The position numbers and the translations under genes are program-made. From Symsagittifera roscoffensis (Eukaryota; Xenacoelomorpha; Acoela; Convolutidae): a stretch of DNA of 64,000 nt. The DNA is taken from the NCBI RefSeq assembly GCF_963678635.1, contig NC_087068.1, positions 33,799,436-33,863,435 of the forward strand, written 5' to 3'. The notes beneath the pieces were generated by a model that ran no database searches, was not told the DNA's origin, and saw nothing but the letters and a program-made list of their open reading frames with translations. This document shows positions 52,013 to 63,067 of the stretch, one piece after another; positions within the stretch are counted from its first letter, which is position 1; each line of letters opens with the position of its first letter.

Positions 52013-53122
52013 ACGAAATGTTCCAAATAGTTTCAAAAACAAAATTCGTTCTCGAAATTTTTTTCATGCAAGCTATTCGAGCTTTAAAAAACAAGAGAAT
52101 TTCAAATTCATTAGAAGAATGATTCGGTTCGCAAAATATTTGTGTTTTTTAAGCAAGCTATTCGAGTTTTGCAACGTTGAACTATTTCACTTCATTTCTT
52201 TGCCGGAAGTGTTTCATAGATTGAACCGTTTCACGAGAAAATTTTTTCTAGCAAGCTCTTCGGGCTATGAAAGCTTGAAATATTCAAAGTACTTTTCTAG
52301 AATTTTTGAAGAAAAAACTGGTTCCCGAAAAGTTTTTGTTGTTTAAACCAGATATTTGAGGTTTGAAAAGATGAAAATTTTCAAGTTTTCTAATATTTCA
52401 AATCAGTTGGTGAAAACATTAAGAATTTTTAAGCAACTTATTTGAGATTTAAAACTTTGAAATATTTCATTTTAGTTACCAGTTGAAACGACTCGAAAAA
52501 AAAATAGCTTTTTCTGGCAATTTTTTTTGAGCTATGAAACTTTCAAATATTCTAAATTTTTTCAGAGACAAATTTGGTTCCCAAAAAACTTTTTAATGTT
52601 TTTTTTTCATGCAAGCTATTCGAGGATTAAAAAAAATGGAGAATTTCAAATTCTTTAAAGAATGATTCGGTTCGCAAAATGTTTGTGTTTTTCAAGCAAG
52701 CTATTTGAGTTTTGCAACTTTGAACTATTTCACTTCTTTTCCTTGCCGAAAATTGTTTCATTGACTGAACCGTATTACGAGAAAATTTTTCCAGCAAGCT
52801 CTACGGGCTATGAAAGCTTGAAATATTCAGAGTACTCTTCTAGAATTTTAAAGAAAAAGTTGGTTCCCGAAAAGTTTCAGTTGTTTAAACCAGATATTTG
52901 AGGTTTGAAAAGATGAAAAGTTTACTAATATTTTAAATCAGTTGGTGAAAACATTAAGATATTTTGAACAAATTATTTGAGTTTTGAAACTTTGAAATAT
53001 TTCATTTTAGTTACCAGTTGAATCGACTCGCAAAAAAATTATTTTTTCTTGCAAATTTTTGAACTATGAAATATTCTAAATTTTTTCAGAGACAAATTTG
53101 GTTCCCAAAAAACTTTTTAATG

Positions 53123-56100
53123 TCTGTTTTAGTTTAAGTTTTCTCGAAACTCATAGTTGAAATCTCCTGCTTGAAAAACTCAGACTTGGGAACCGATACC
53201 GTCTATAAAATCACTGGGTTGCTTTTCAAATATCGAATAGCTTGCTTAAGAAACTCAAAGCTTCCGCAAAGTGATTCCTTTTTTAATTTTTTGAAATATC
53301 TCAAAGTTTCATGGCTGAAATAGCTTGCGTAAAAACTCAAACGTTTGGGGGTCCAATACTGTCTATAAAAATCTTGGAATTTTTCAAAACTTCAAATTCG
53401 GATAGTTTGCTAGAGAAAACAGAACTTTTCACGAACCGAGTCAGTCAATGGAAAGACTTGAAAAAATTCAGAGTTCCATAGCTGGAATAACTTACTTAGC
53501 AAAACGCAAATATTTTGGCAATCGATTCATTCTAGATACAACTTGAAAAACTTCAAATTTTCGTAGCTCGAAAAGCTTTCCTAAAGAACTGAAAAACTTC
53601 GCGAATTGATTCCATACTCAGTAAGTTGTCATTGCTCAAAGATTTTTTGAGAAGTGATTCCTGTTATGATTTTTTTGACATATTTCAAAATTTCAGTGCA
53701 CAAATTGCTTGCTTAAAAAACTCAATTTTTTGCAAACCAGTAGCGTCTATAACATAGATAAGATGTTGAAATCATTCAAATATCGAGCTTGCTCAAACAT
53801 AGCTTGCTTAAGAAACCCAAGTTTTCTTGTGCCATTTCCGTCTAAAAATAACTTGAAAGTTTTCAAATTAACAAACTCGAATAGATTGCATGAGAAACGA
53901 AGACTTTAAGTGAAAATATTTTTTCTCTGAACTAACTTGAAATATCCTCAACTTTTCGACCTCGAGTAGTTTGCTTGAGAAACTAAGACTTCTCGCAAAC
54001 TGATTCTTTATGAAGTTTTTTTTAGTGTCTTAAATTTTCTTTGCTCAGCTAGCTTGCTTAAAAAACCTCAAATTTGTCAAAAACCAGTTCAATTCAAGAT
54101 TTAACTTGATATATTTCAAATTTTTAAAGCTCGGATAGCTTGCTTAAGAAAGTCAAACTTTTCGCGAACCGATTCACTTATGACACAACTGGAAACTTTT
54201 CAATTTTTCAGCTCGATTTGCTTCCTCAAAAAAGCCCAACTTTTTTCGAACCAATTCTATCTCCGAAATCACTTGAAAAATCTCAAGTTTCAAAGCTGGA
54301 AAAAACTGGCTGGGAAAAATTTTTTTTTCAAAAGCCGGTTCAGTCTATGAATTAACGTGAAAAATTTCAGTTTTTTTTGAGCTCGATTAGCTGTCTTAAA
54401 AAACTAAGCTATTTGCGAGCCGAACCAGTGTATGAATTAACTTGAAAAATCTAAAAGTTTCATAGCTCAATAAGCTTGCTTCAAAAACTCAAAGTTTCAA
54501 AAAACTATTCTGTCTATGAAATAACTTGAATTGTTTCAAAGTTTCATAGTTCGATATGCTTGCGTACAAAACTGAAATTTTTCGTAAACCCGGTCCTGTT
54601 TTTATATTAAAGTTAAATTTTTTGATTTTCAAAGCTCAATTATTTTGGTTTAAAGCTCGTTCAGCTTGTTCGCGAAAACTCAAACTTTTCGCGAACCCCT
54701 TTTTTTCTATAAAAAACTCGTCAGTTCTCGAATAGAATTCTCGGAGCTTTTCAAATTATCGATTCTCGAATAGTATGCTTAAGAAACAAAATTTTTTTTG
54801 CAAAAAAAATTTGTCTCTGAAAAAACTTGAGATAATTCAAAGCTTCATGGCTCGAGTAGTTTTACTCAAATTTTTCGCGAACCGATACCACCTTTAAATT
54901 AACTTCAAAAATTTCTCAAACGTTCAAATATATTGCCCAAGATACAATCAGTTTTTGCAAATTCGCAAACCAAACACGTCTATTAAATTTTCAATTTCGA
55001 ATAGTTTGCTTTAGTAACTAAAATTTTTAGCGAACCGTTTCAGACTATAAGTAATTTTGAATAGTTCGCATTTTTTTGGGAATCAATTTTGTTTATGGAA
55101 AAACTTGAATAGCTCAAAGTATCAAAGCCTATATCTCGTGCTTGATGAATGGAACATTTCACAAACCAATTCCGTCTATGAAATAACTTGAAACAATTCA
55201 AAGCTTCATAAATCGAGTAGTTTTTTTTAAAATGTTCATAATCTGTTTGCGAAGTGATTCCTGATGTTATTAATTGTTTGGAAATGTTGCAAAGTTCCAT
55301 TGCTCAAATTGATTGGTTCAAAACTCAAAATTTTTGCGAGCCAATACCGTATACAAAAAAAGTTGGAAGCTTTCAAATTTTCAAAGATCGAATACTTTGC
55401 TTAAGACATGCTAAATGTCCGAAAACTGATCCTTTTGTTTAACTTTTGAATTATCTTAAAGTTCCAATGCTCAAATAACTTGCTTCAAAATTTCAAGTTT
55501 TTGCAAACCGATTCCGCCTTGAAAGTAACTTGGAATATTTCAAAGATTCAAATCTCGAAAACTTTGCTTAAGAATCAAAAACAAAATTGCAAAACAAATC
55601 CGTCTATGTTTTAGTTTAAGTATTCTAGAAACTCATAGCTGAAATCTCCTGCTTGAAAAACTCAGACTTGGGAACCGATACCGTCTATAAAATCACTGGG
55701 TTGTTTTTTCAAATATCGAATAGCTTGCTGAAGAAACTCAAAGCTTCCGCAAAGTGATTCCTTTTTTAATTTTTTGAAATATCTCAAAGTTTCATGGCTG
55801 AATTAGCTTGCTTAAAAACTCGAACGTTTGGCGATCCGATACCGTCTATAAAATAACTTGGAATTTTTCAAATTTTCAAATTCGGATAGTTTGCTAGAGA
55901 AAACAAAACTTTTCACGAACCGAGTCTGTCAATGGAATAACTTGAAGAAATTCAGAGTTCCATAGCTGGAATAACTTACTTAGCAAAACGCAAATTTTTC
56001 GGCAATCGATTCATTCTATGATACAACTAGAAAAATTTCAATTTTCATAGCTCGAGAAGCTCACCTAAAAACTCAAAAAGTTAGCGAATTGAGTTTATCC

Positions 56101-57600
56101 TCAAAATAAGTTGAAATAACTCAAAGTGTCATTGCTCAAAAATTTAGCTGAAAACTCAAATTTTCGAAAGCCGGTTAAATCTATGACTCACTTGAAATGT
56201 TTCAAACTTTTATAGCTCAAACAGCTGTTCTTAAAGTCAAACAATTCGAAATACCTCGAAGTTTCATAGCTCAAAGAACTTGCTTAAATTCTCAAAGTTT
56301 TTGAAAACCGTATCAGTCTATGAAACAACCTGAAATATTGCAAACGTTTAAAGCTCGAAGAGCTCGCTTAAAAAATTTGAATTTATTGGAGAATTGATTC
56401 CAAAAATCCATTTATGCTCAAATAGCTTGCTTAAAAGCTATTTATATGTCGCAGCATTCCATAGCTTGAACAATTTCAACAAAAAAAAAACAACTTTTGC
56501 GGATCTACTGCATCTATGGAATAACTTGAACTCTATGGAATAGCTGAAAACTCAAATTGTCGAAAGCCGGTTGAATCTAGCAATCAACTTTCAGTTTTTT
56601 AAAGCTCCATTAGCATTCATAAAAGATTAAAAGTTTTTGTGAACCGAGTTAGACAACTAAAATTTGAATTATAGACTCTCAAGTTTTATAGCTCGAATAG
56701 TTCAGTTTCGAAAACCAGTTCAGTTTTTGATTCAACTTGATATGATTCAAATTTTGAAGCTCGAATAACCTGCTTAAGAAAGTCAAGTTTTGCGAACCAA
56801 TTCCGTCTTTTAAAAAACCTGGAGTAATTCAAATTTTCAAATATGAAACAAACAATTTTCGCGAACCAATTCCTTGAAAATAATAACTTGAAGAATCTCA
56901 AAGTGTGTTAGCTCAGATTGCTTGATTAAGAAACTCAATTTTTCTTGTGCCAATTTTGTTTTAAAATAACTTGAAAGTTTTCAAATGATCAAATTCGAAT
57001 AGTTTGTTTGAGAAACTAAGTCTTTTATTGAACCGATTTTTTTCTCCGAAATAGCTTGAAACATCTCAAAAATTCATAGCCTGAAAAACTTAAATCAAAG
57101 TTTCATAGCTCAAATAGTTTTCTTAAAAAACTAAAACTTTTCGAGTACTTATTCAATTAATGAACTAATTTGAAACATTTCAAAATTTGAAAGCTCAAAT
57201 GTTTTGCTTAATGAACCAACTGTTCGCAAACCAATTCCATTTTTCAAGTTACTTGAAATATTTCAAATTTTTTTGCTCGAAAATCTTTCCTAAAATCCCC
57301 CAATCTTTCTGCAACCGGTTTTGTCTCTGAAATAATTTGAATTATCTCAAAGCGGAATTGCTCAAAATGAGAATAAAAACTCAAATTTTTGAAAACCAGG
57401 TCACTCTTTAAATTAAGGTGAAAATTATCCCACAGTTTCCGTGCTCCAATACTCAGGAAATTCAAGGATTTTGCAAACTGATTATTTTTTTAAACTTTTG
57501 AAATAACTCAGAGTTTCATTGCAGAAAAAGCTGGCTTAAAAAGCTCAAACGATTGGTGATCCGATACCGTCTATAAATTAACTTGGATTTTTTTAAAACT
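53123..57600 (+). repeat. plus-oriented satellite arm, copy 2
   Basis: Matches 42,880-47,216 in order, but eight monomers (687 bp) are absent at about 55,475. Its last ~810 bp (about 56,790-57,600) are diverged plus-oriented monomers with no counterpart in copy 1. The extra part contains an AAATCCCCCAATC variant at 57,292. No gene is visible. Confidence 0.85.
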
Positions 57601-58263
57601 TTTCTACTTTTTTTTTTCAATTTATTGAATTCAGAAACTTCAAAGTCAGAACAATTTTTTCAGTAAAATAGTTTGAAAACGTTTTTCATACTAACAAGCG
57701 TGTAACGCACCTCTGGTGCTTTGAAATTTTGACATCTCACGAAAAAACGCATACACTGCAAACCACATCTGCAGGCTTTTAGTGTTTTCTGACAGCAGCC
57801 AGTTACATGGCTGGTAATTTGATATTTTATTTTAAAAAATTTAATTACTATTTCCGTCAATTTGAAAAAACCAAATCTCGAAAAGTACAATTACTTGAGT
57901 AGTCATACTTGGAGGCAAAATTGACAACCCCTATGAGTACCCAGACAGCAACCAGCTGCAGGGTTAGAAATTTCAAATTTAAAAAAATCGAAGTTTCGCT
58001 TTCTGAAAAACTTTGACAAATCAAAAAACATCATACCTGGAAAACCACAAAGATTTGAGCAGTCATAAATGGATGCAAGGTTCGCAACCCCCTGAGAGTA
58101 CTCTGATAGCCCCTAATTAAAGGGTTGGGAATTTCAAACTTCGAAGAAAAAAATTTCGTTAGGTTTTCTGGAAATTTTTTGAAAAATCACAAAAAACTTC
58201 ATATCTCAAAAACTATCTATTTGAAGTTATTTTGAAGTTATTCTGAAGTTAAACAAATCATTT
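57601..58263. repeat. spacer 2: longer copy of the ~160-bp second family
   Basis: From 57,789 on it matches spacer 1 at an offset of 10,535-10,538, including the hairpin, GTACCCAGACAGCAACCAG and the three ATTTGAG-type starts. The left ~190 bp (57,601-57,788), with GCGTGTAACGCACCTCTGG and ACCACATCTGCAGGC, are absent from spacer 1 and match nothing I recognise. They are less AT-rich than the satellite. No convincing gene. Confidence 0.78.
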
Positions 58264-61200
58264 GATCGACTGAACCAGTTTGCGAAAAATTTCAGGACTT
58301 CAAACAAGCTATTTTAGCTGTGAAGATTTTCACTTTCTCCAAGTTGCTTCATAGACGAAATTGGTTCCCGAGTTTTTTTTTTCATTCAAGCTGCTTAAGC
58401 TTTAACAAGTTGAGAAAAATCAGTTTAAGAGAAGTTTGAGTTATCCAAGCAAGTTGTTTGAGCTTTGAAGTTTTGGAGTCAATCAATTCATTTCATAGAC
58501 TTTTTCATTTCATAGAGTTTTTCAAGCAAGCTAGTTGAGCTTTGAAGTTTTGCAGTGGATCAATTCTTTTCATGGTTTGAATCGGTTTCGGAAAAATTGA
58601 GTTTTTCATGCAAGCTACCTGAGCTTTGAAGTTTTGAAATTGATCAATTTTTTTCATGGTTTGAATCGGTTTGGGAAAATTTGAGTTTTTCAAGCAAGCT
58701 ATTTGAGCTTCGAAGTTTTGAAGTTCATCAATTCATTTCAACGACTGAATCAGTTTCTGAAAAAGTTGAAGTTTTTAAACAAACTATTTCAGCTGTGAAG
58801 ATTTATATTTTTTCCAATCTGCTTCATAGACGAAATTGGTTCCCAATTTTTTTCATGCACGCTACTCACGCTCTAAAAAACATATCAAATTTTCTTATAT
58901 ACTGAATCGGCTCGCGAAAATTATTACTATTTTCAATTCATTTCATAGACTGGATTAGTTAGCGACAAAATTGAGTTTTTCAAGCAAGCTATTTGAGGTT
59001 TGAAGTTAAAAAGTTGATCAATTTTTTTCATACTTTGAATAGGTTTCGGAAAATTTAGGTTTTTCAAGCAGGCTATTTGAGCTTTGAAGTTTTGACGTTT
59101 ATCAATTCAATTCAACGATTGAATCAGTTTGCTAAAAAGTTGAGGTTTTTGAACAATCTATTTCAGCTGAGCAGGTTTTTAATTTTTCCAAGTTGCTTCA
59201 TAGACGAAATGGGTTCCCAATTCTTTTCATGCAAGCTACTGAAGCTTAAAAAACTGAGAAAAATCAAATTTTCTTATATACTGAATCAGCTCGCAAAAAA
59301 AATTAGTATTATCAATTCATTTCATAGACTGGATTAGTTAGCGAGCTAATTGAGCTTTGAAGTTTTGAAGTGTATCAATTCTTCTTATAGTTTGAATCGG
59401 TTTGGGAAAATTTGAGTTTTTCAAGCAAGCTATTTGAGCTTCGAAGTTTTGAAGTTCATCAATTCATTTGAACGACTGAATCAGTTTGCGAAAAGGTTGA
59501 TGTTTTTAAACAAGCTATTTCAGTTGTGAAGATTTTTATTTTTTCCAAGTTGCTTCATAGAATAAATTGGTTCCCAATTTTTTTCATGCAAGCTACTCAA
59601 GCTTTAAAAAACTGAGAAAAATCATTTTTTTTATATACTGAATCAGCTCGCGCAAATTATTAGTTTTTTTATTCATTTCATAGACTGGATTAGTTAGCGA
59701 GCTATTTGAGCTTTCAAGTTTTGAAGTGTATCAATTCTTTTTATAGTTTGAATCGGTTTGGGAAAAGTTGAGTTTTTCAAGCAAGCTATTTGAGCTTCGA
59801 AGTTTTGAAGTTCATCAATTCATTTGAACGACTGAATCAGTTTGCGAAAAGGTTGAGGTTTTTAAACAAGCTATTTCAGCTGTGAAGATTTTTTTTTCCA
59901 AGTTGCTTCATAGATGAAATTGGTTCCCAATTTTTTTCATGCAAGCTACTCAAGCTTTAAAAAACTGAGAAAAATCAACTTTTTTTATACTGAATCGGCT
60001 CGCGCAAATTATTAGTTTTTTATTCATTTCATAGACTGGATTAGTTAGCGAGCTATTTGAGCTTTCAATTTTTGGAGTGTATCAATTCTTTTTATAGTTT
60101 GAATCGGTTTGGGAAAATTTGAGTTTTTCAAGCAAGCTATTTGAGCTTCGAAGATTTGAAGTTCATCAATTCATTTGAACGACTGAATCAGTTTGCGAAA
60201 AGGTTGAGGTTTTTAAACAAGCTATTTCAGCTGTGAAGATTTTTAATTTTCCAAGTTGCTTCTTAGATTAAATTGGTTCCCAAATTTTTTCATGCAAGCT
60301 ACTCAAGCTTTAAAAAACTGAGAAAAATCAAATTTTTTTTTATATACTGAATCAGCTCGCGCAAATTATTAGTTTTTTTTATTCATTTCATAGACTGGAT
60401 TAGTTAGCGAGCTATTTGAGCTTCGAAGTTTTGAAGTTCATCAATTCATTTGAACGACTGAATCAGTTTGCGAAAAGTTTGATGTTTTTAAATCAATTTT
60501 TTTTTATATACTGAATCGGCTCGCAAACATTTTTAGTATTTTCAGTTCATTTCAAAGATTGGATTAGTTTGCGAAAATATTGATTTACTTTGCGAAAAAC
60601 TATAAGTATTTCAATTCCATTCCTAGACTGAAACAGTTTGCCAAATAATCAGTTTTTTAAGCAGTCTATTTGATCTATGAAACTTTGAAGTAATTCAACT
60701 CATTTCATAGACTGGATCAATTTAAGAAAAATTGGATTTGAACAAGCAAGCTGTTTGAGAATTACAAAAAAAATCAATTCATTTCAGAGAATGAATTGGT
60801 TTTCGAAAATTTGAGGTTTTAAACAGGCCATTTCAGCTCTGAAGTTTTTCAGTTTTCCAAGTTGTTTCATAGACAAAATTGGTTCCGAAAAAATTTGAGT
60901 TTTTTTTTCATGCAAGCTACTCAAGCTTGAAAAATTGAGAAAATTGAAAATCTTTGTTTCACTGAATCTGGTGGCAAAAACTTCGAGTTTTTAGGCAAGC
61001 TATTCGAGAGTTGAATTTTTGATTTATTTTAATTCATTTTGTAGACTGAATCGATTCGCAAAAAGTTCAGTTTTTTAAGGCAAGATATTTGAGCAATGAA
61101 GTTACGAAATATTCCAAATAGTTTCACAAACAAAATTCGTTTTCGAAATTTTTTTCATGCAAGCTAATCGAGCTTTAAAGAACAAGAGAGTTTCAAATTC

Positions 61201-62090
61201 AATAAAAGTATGATTCGGTTTGCAAAATATTTGTGTTTTTTTAGCAAGCTATTTGAGTTTTGCAACTTTGAACTATTTCACTTCTTTTCCTTGCCGAAAA
61301 TTGTTTCATTGACTGAACCGTATTACGAGAAAATTTTTCCAGCAAGCTCTACGGGCTATGAAAGCTTGAAATATTCAGAGTACTCTTCTAGAATTTTAAA
61401 GAAAAAGTTGGTTCCCGAAAAGTTTCAGTTGTTTAAACCAGATATTTGAGGTTTGAAAAGATGAAAATTTTCAAGTTTACTAATATTTCAAATCAGTTGG
61501 TGAAAACATTAAGAATTTTTAGGCAACTTATTTGAGATTTAAAACTTTGAAATATTTCATTTTAGTTACCAGTTGAATCGACTCGCAAAAAAGATTATTT
61601 TTTCTTGCAATTTTTTTGAACCATGAAACTTTCAAATTTTCTAAGTATTTTCAGAGACAAATTTGATTCCCAAAAAACTTTTTAATGTTTTTTTTTCATG
61701 CAAGCTATTCGAGCTTTAAAAAACTAGAGAATTTCAAATTCATTCAAAGAATGATTCGGTTCGCAAAATGTTTGTGTTTTTTAGGCCAGCTGTTTGAGCT
61801 TTGCAGTTTTGAACTGTTTCACTTTACTTCCTTGACGAAATCGGTTCGCGGAAGTTTTGCGTTTTTAAGCAAAATTTTTGATCTATAACACCTTGAATTA
61901 TTTCAAAAAGTATTTTATAGACTGATCGGTTCAATAGAAATTTCGCTCAAGGAAGCTAGTCAAGCTATGAAACCTTGAAACATTACAAAAATTTGCATAG
62001 ACAAAATTGGTTCTCGAGAGGTTTTAGTTTTTCAAACACGCGTTTCGAGCCTTAAAAAGATGAAATTTTCAAGTTAAATAATATTCTGAA
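58264..62090 (-). repeat. minus-oriented satellite arm, copy 2, to the array edge
   Basis: Minus-oriented monomers collinear with copy 1 until about 58.9 kb, then a local four-monomer expansion to 60.48 kb, then the shared TCTGGTGGCAAAAACTT and GACTGAACCGT monomers. From about 61,640 it extends beyond the end of copy 1. Monomers become unrecognisable near 62,040-62,090 (AATTGGACAAAAAAATTAC), which I take as the satellite edge. Confidence 0.87.
59336..60480 (-). repeat. ~353-bp (4-monomer) HOR expansion, copy 2 only
   Basis: GTTAGCGAGCTA occurs at 59336, 59693, 60044 and 60403, spacings 357, 351 and 359 bp. The rare variant CATTTGAACGACTGAATC (usual form CATTTCAACGACTG) is shared by the units near 59,466, 59,821, 60,173 and 60,449, so they came from one recent founder. 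About 3.2 copies. Small T-run length changes separate them. Confidence 0.88.
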
Positions 62091-62179
62091 TTGGACAAAA
62101 AAATTACATCTTCTACAATGTCTAATTTCTGCAAATAGCTATTTTTTTCAACGTCTTTCTTGTTTTTTTTGGAGCAACC
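62091..62179. other. satellite edge and AT-rich junction
   Basis: A short AT-rich stretch with T-runs (near 62,141 and 62,162) lies between the last recognisable satellite monomer and the first readable codons of the retroelement. No target-site duplication could be identified because the 5' end of the element is not defined. Nothing else is visible. Confidence 0.6.
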
Positions 62180-62395
62180 AAAAAGAAGTGGATGCAAAGA
62201 GCCCACAAGCATGAGCCTTTTGATAAATTAAAAATCTCGAGCCAATGACGCGACCTCCAAAAAACCCATCCTCAAAAATTAAGCCCGCCTCTGAGTGATT
62301 TCGAGCAGAGAATTAAGCTAAAAAGTAGTAAGCACGATGAAGGAGATATAACGGGAGGGATAAAGCTTGCTGCTTTACATAAGGCTTGCAATTGG
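62180..62395 (+). pseudogene. retroelement fragment: N-terminal region
   Basis: One frame reads KKKWMQRAHKHEPFDKLK, is broken by TGA at 62,246, then continues in the same frame to DFEQRIKLKSSKHDEGDI and TGGIKLAA near 62,371. Proteins of this RT family, as I recall them, have an (E/R)R(I/V)..K...GD..GA..LA segment ahead of the RT domain, and the piece sits exactly where that is expected. After about 62,395 the readable frame moves to the one starting at 62,403. Weakest part of the element. Confidence 0.65.
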
Positions 62396-62402
62396 CAAAA
62401 CT

Positions 62403-63037
62403 GCTCCTTTTTCATCTGATAACTATCCAAAATTGTAGACTAAGCACCCTCAGCGAGCCAAATTTGCAGCTCCAAATCCAGAAAAATTAGATTTTTTTTT
62501 TTTCGTAACCAAGTTCGATGTATACAAAGCAATAACTTCCTTTACGAACAGATCAGCAGCAGGTTCTGATAAAATAGTTCCTCAAATTTTTAAAGATCTC
62601 GTTGGTAAACCGAACGGCAGTGCAGGACTTAATTTTCCGAAATCGCTTACTAAGCTGATAAATTTCATTGGATATGGCAAAATAGACGAAACACTAGTAT
62701 CTTATTTTTTTGGCGCAAAGCTTATCGCCCTCGTAAAAATAGATGGAGGATTGAGACCGATTTTCATAGGCAACACGCTGAGACGTATCGCGTCTAAATA
62801 TGCTGGAGACAAGGCCCTCTCCGAGCGACAAAAATGTTTCGGAAACCAACAGGTCGGATGCGGCCCTAAACGAGGAGCAGAAAAAGCTGCACAATCGTAT
62901 CGAAACCTAACTGAGAGCAGCGACACACCAAAATGCACTGTTCTATTAAAAAAGATTTTAGGAATGCCTTTAACTCTCTAAATAGAGAAACAAGGCTGAA
63001 TCAGGTTTTTTCAACTCGTCCCGAATTGTACAATGGA
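62403..63037 (+). pseudogene. retroelement fragment: RT fingers and start of palm
   Basis: The frame from 62,403 reads through one TAG (62,436) and then stays open to 62,981. It includes TKHPQRAKFAAPNPEK, AITSFTNRSAAGSDKIVPQI, YFFGAKLIALVKIDGG, LRPIFIGNTLRRIASK (from 62,751) and NQQVGCGPKRGAEKAAQSYR. These are the conserved early RT blocks of this family. At the A-run 62,948-62,953 a missing base shifts the frame: from 62,954 the other frame reads DFRNAFNSLNRETRL, the first catalytic Asp of the palm (motif A), and goes on to STRPELYNG before TGA at 63,038. The aspartate pair expected further on is absent. Confidence 0.88.
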
Positions 63038-63067
63038 TGATAACCAGTCTTTATAAGCAGTTCTCCC

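Larger units (their letters stand above)
42880..53122 (+). repeat. segmental duplication, copy 1 (~10.2 kb)
   Basis: First of two head-to-tail copies. The start, with TGTTTTAGTTTAAG near 42,883, matches the sequence just right of 53,122. Offsets between matched landmarks are 10,238 (AATCACTGGG), 10,244 (TGCTTAAGAAACCCAA), about 10,290 (TCGGAGCTTTTC), 10,265, then 9,578 after a 687-bp gap, and 10,535-10,538 in the spacer and the start of the minus arm. The layout is a plus satellite arm, a spacer at 47,217-47,728 and a minus satellite arm. The 42.9-46.1 kb part also contains a partial older duplication about 3.1 kb apart. Confidence 0.85.
47729..53122 (-). repeat. minus-oriented satellite arm, copy 1
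   Basis: Monomers of the same 85-bp family run on the minus strand, for example AAGCAAGCTATTTGAGCT in place of AGCTCAAATAGCTTGCTT. The box TTGCTTCATAGACGAAATTG recurs near 47,809, 48,601, 49,343, 49,769, 50,129 and 51,352 (with a one-base variant near 48,966). Many intervals are about 360-430 bp, or four to five monomers. The arm ends abruptly near 53,122, where plus-oriented sequence resumes in mid-monomer. No gene is visible. Confidence 0.9.
1..62090. repeat. 85-bp satellite family, whole array
   Basis: Almost all of this interval is built from one monomer family of about 84-86 bp. Successive AGCT landmarks from 24,662 to 25,508 are spaced 82-89 bp apart, ten steps in 846 bp. Recognisable boxes in the plus orientation are AGCTCGAATAGCTTGCTT, TTCGCGAACCGATTCAGTC, TATGAAATAACTTGAAAT and TTTCAAAGTTTCAT, joined by A- and T-rich runs. 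Monomers run in the plus orientation from 1 to about 47.2 kb and 53.1 to 57.6 kb, and in the minus orientation from 47.7 to 53.1 kb and 58.3 to 62.1 kb. Only two short spacers near 47.5 and 57.9 kb are not of this family. Distinct diverged monomer classes recur in fixed orders, which is how higher-order repeats arise by unequal exchange. No gene was recognised inside. A centromeric or pericentromeric role is possible but not shown. Confidence 0.95.
53123..62090 (+). repeat. segmental duplication, copy 2 (~9 kb, right end differs)
   Basis: Second copy with the same order: a plus arm (53,123-57,600), a spacer (57,601-58,263) and a minus arm (58,264-62,090). Relative to copy 1 it lacks eight monomers near 55,470, keeps about 970 bp that copy 1 lost before the spacer, lacks the 1,224-bp duplication, and has its own ~353-bp HOR expansion. 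Its right end runs past the point where copy 1 stops and into non-satellite sequence, so the array edge is close to the end of this copy. Confidence 0.82.

Noticed and set aside
1-62090. CRISPR array
   Set aside because: Repeats are directly adjacent diverged 85-bp monomers without constant short repeats and unique spacers, and no cas-like genes are present.
62751-62981. A stand-alone 76-codon gene
   Set aside because: The frame is open far upstream, has no ATG at this point, and belongs to the RT fragment; its last residues are out of frame because of a lost base in the A-run.
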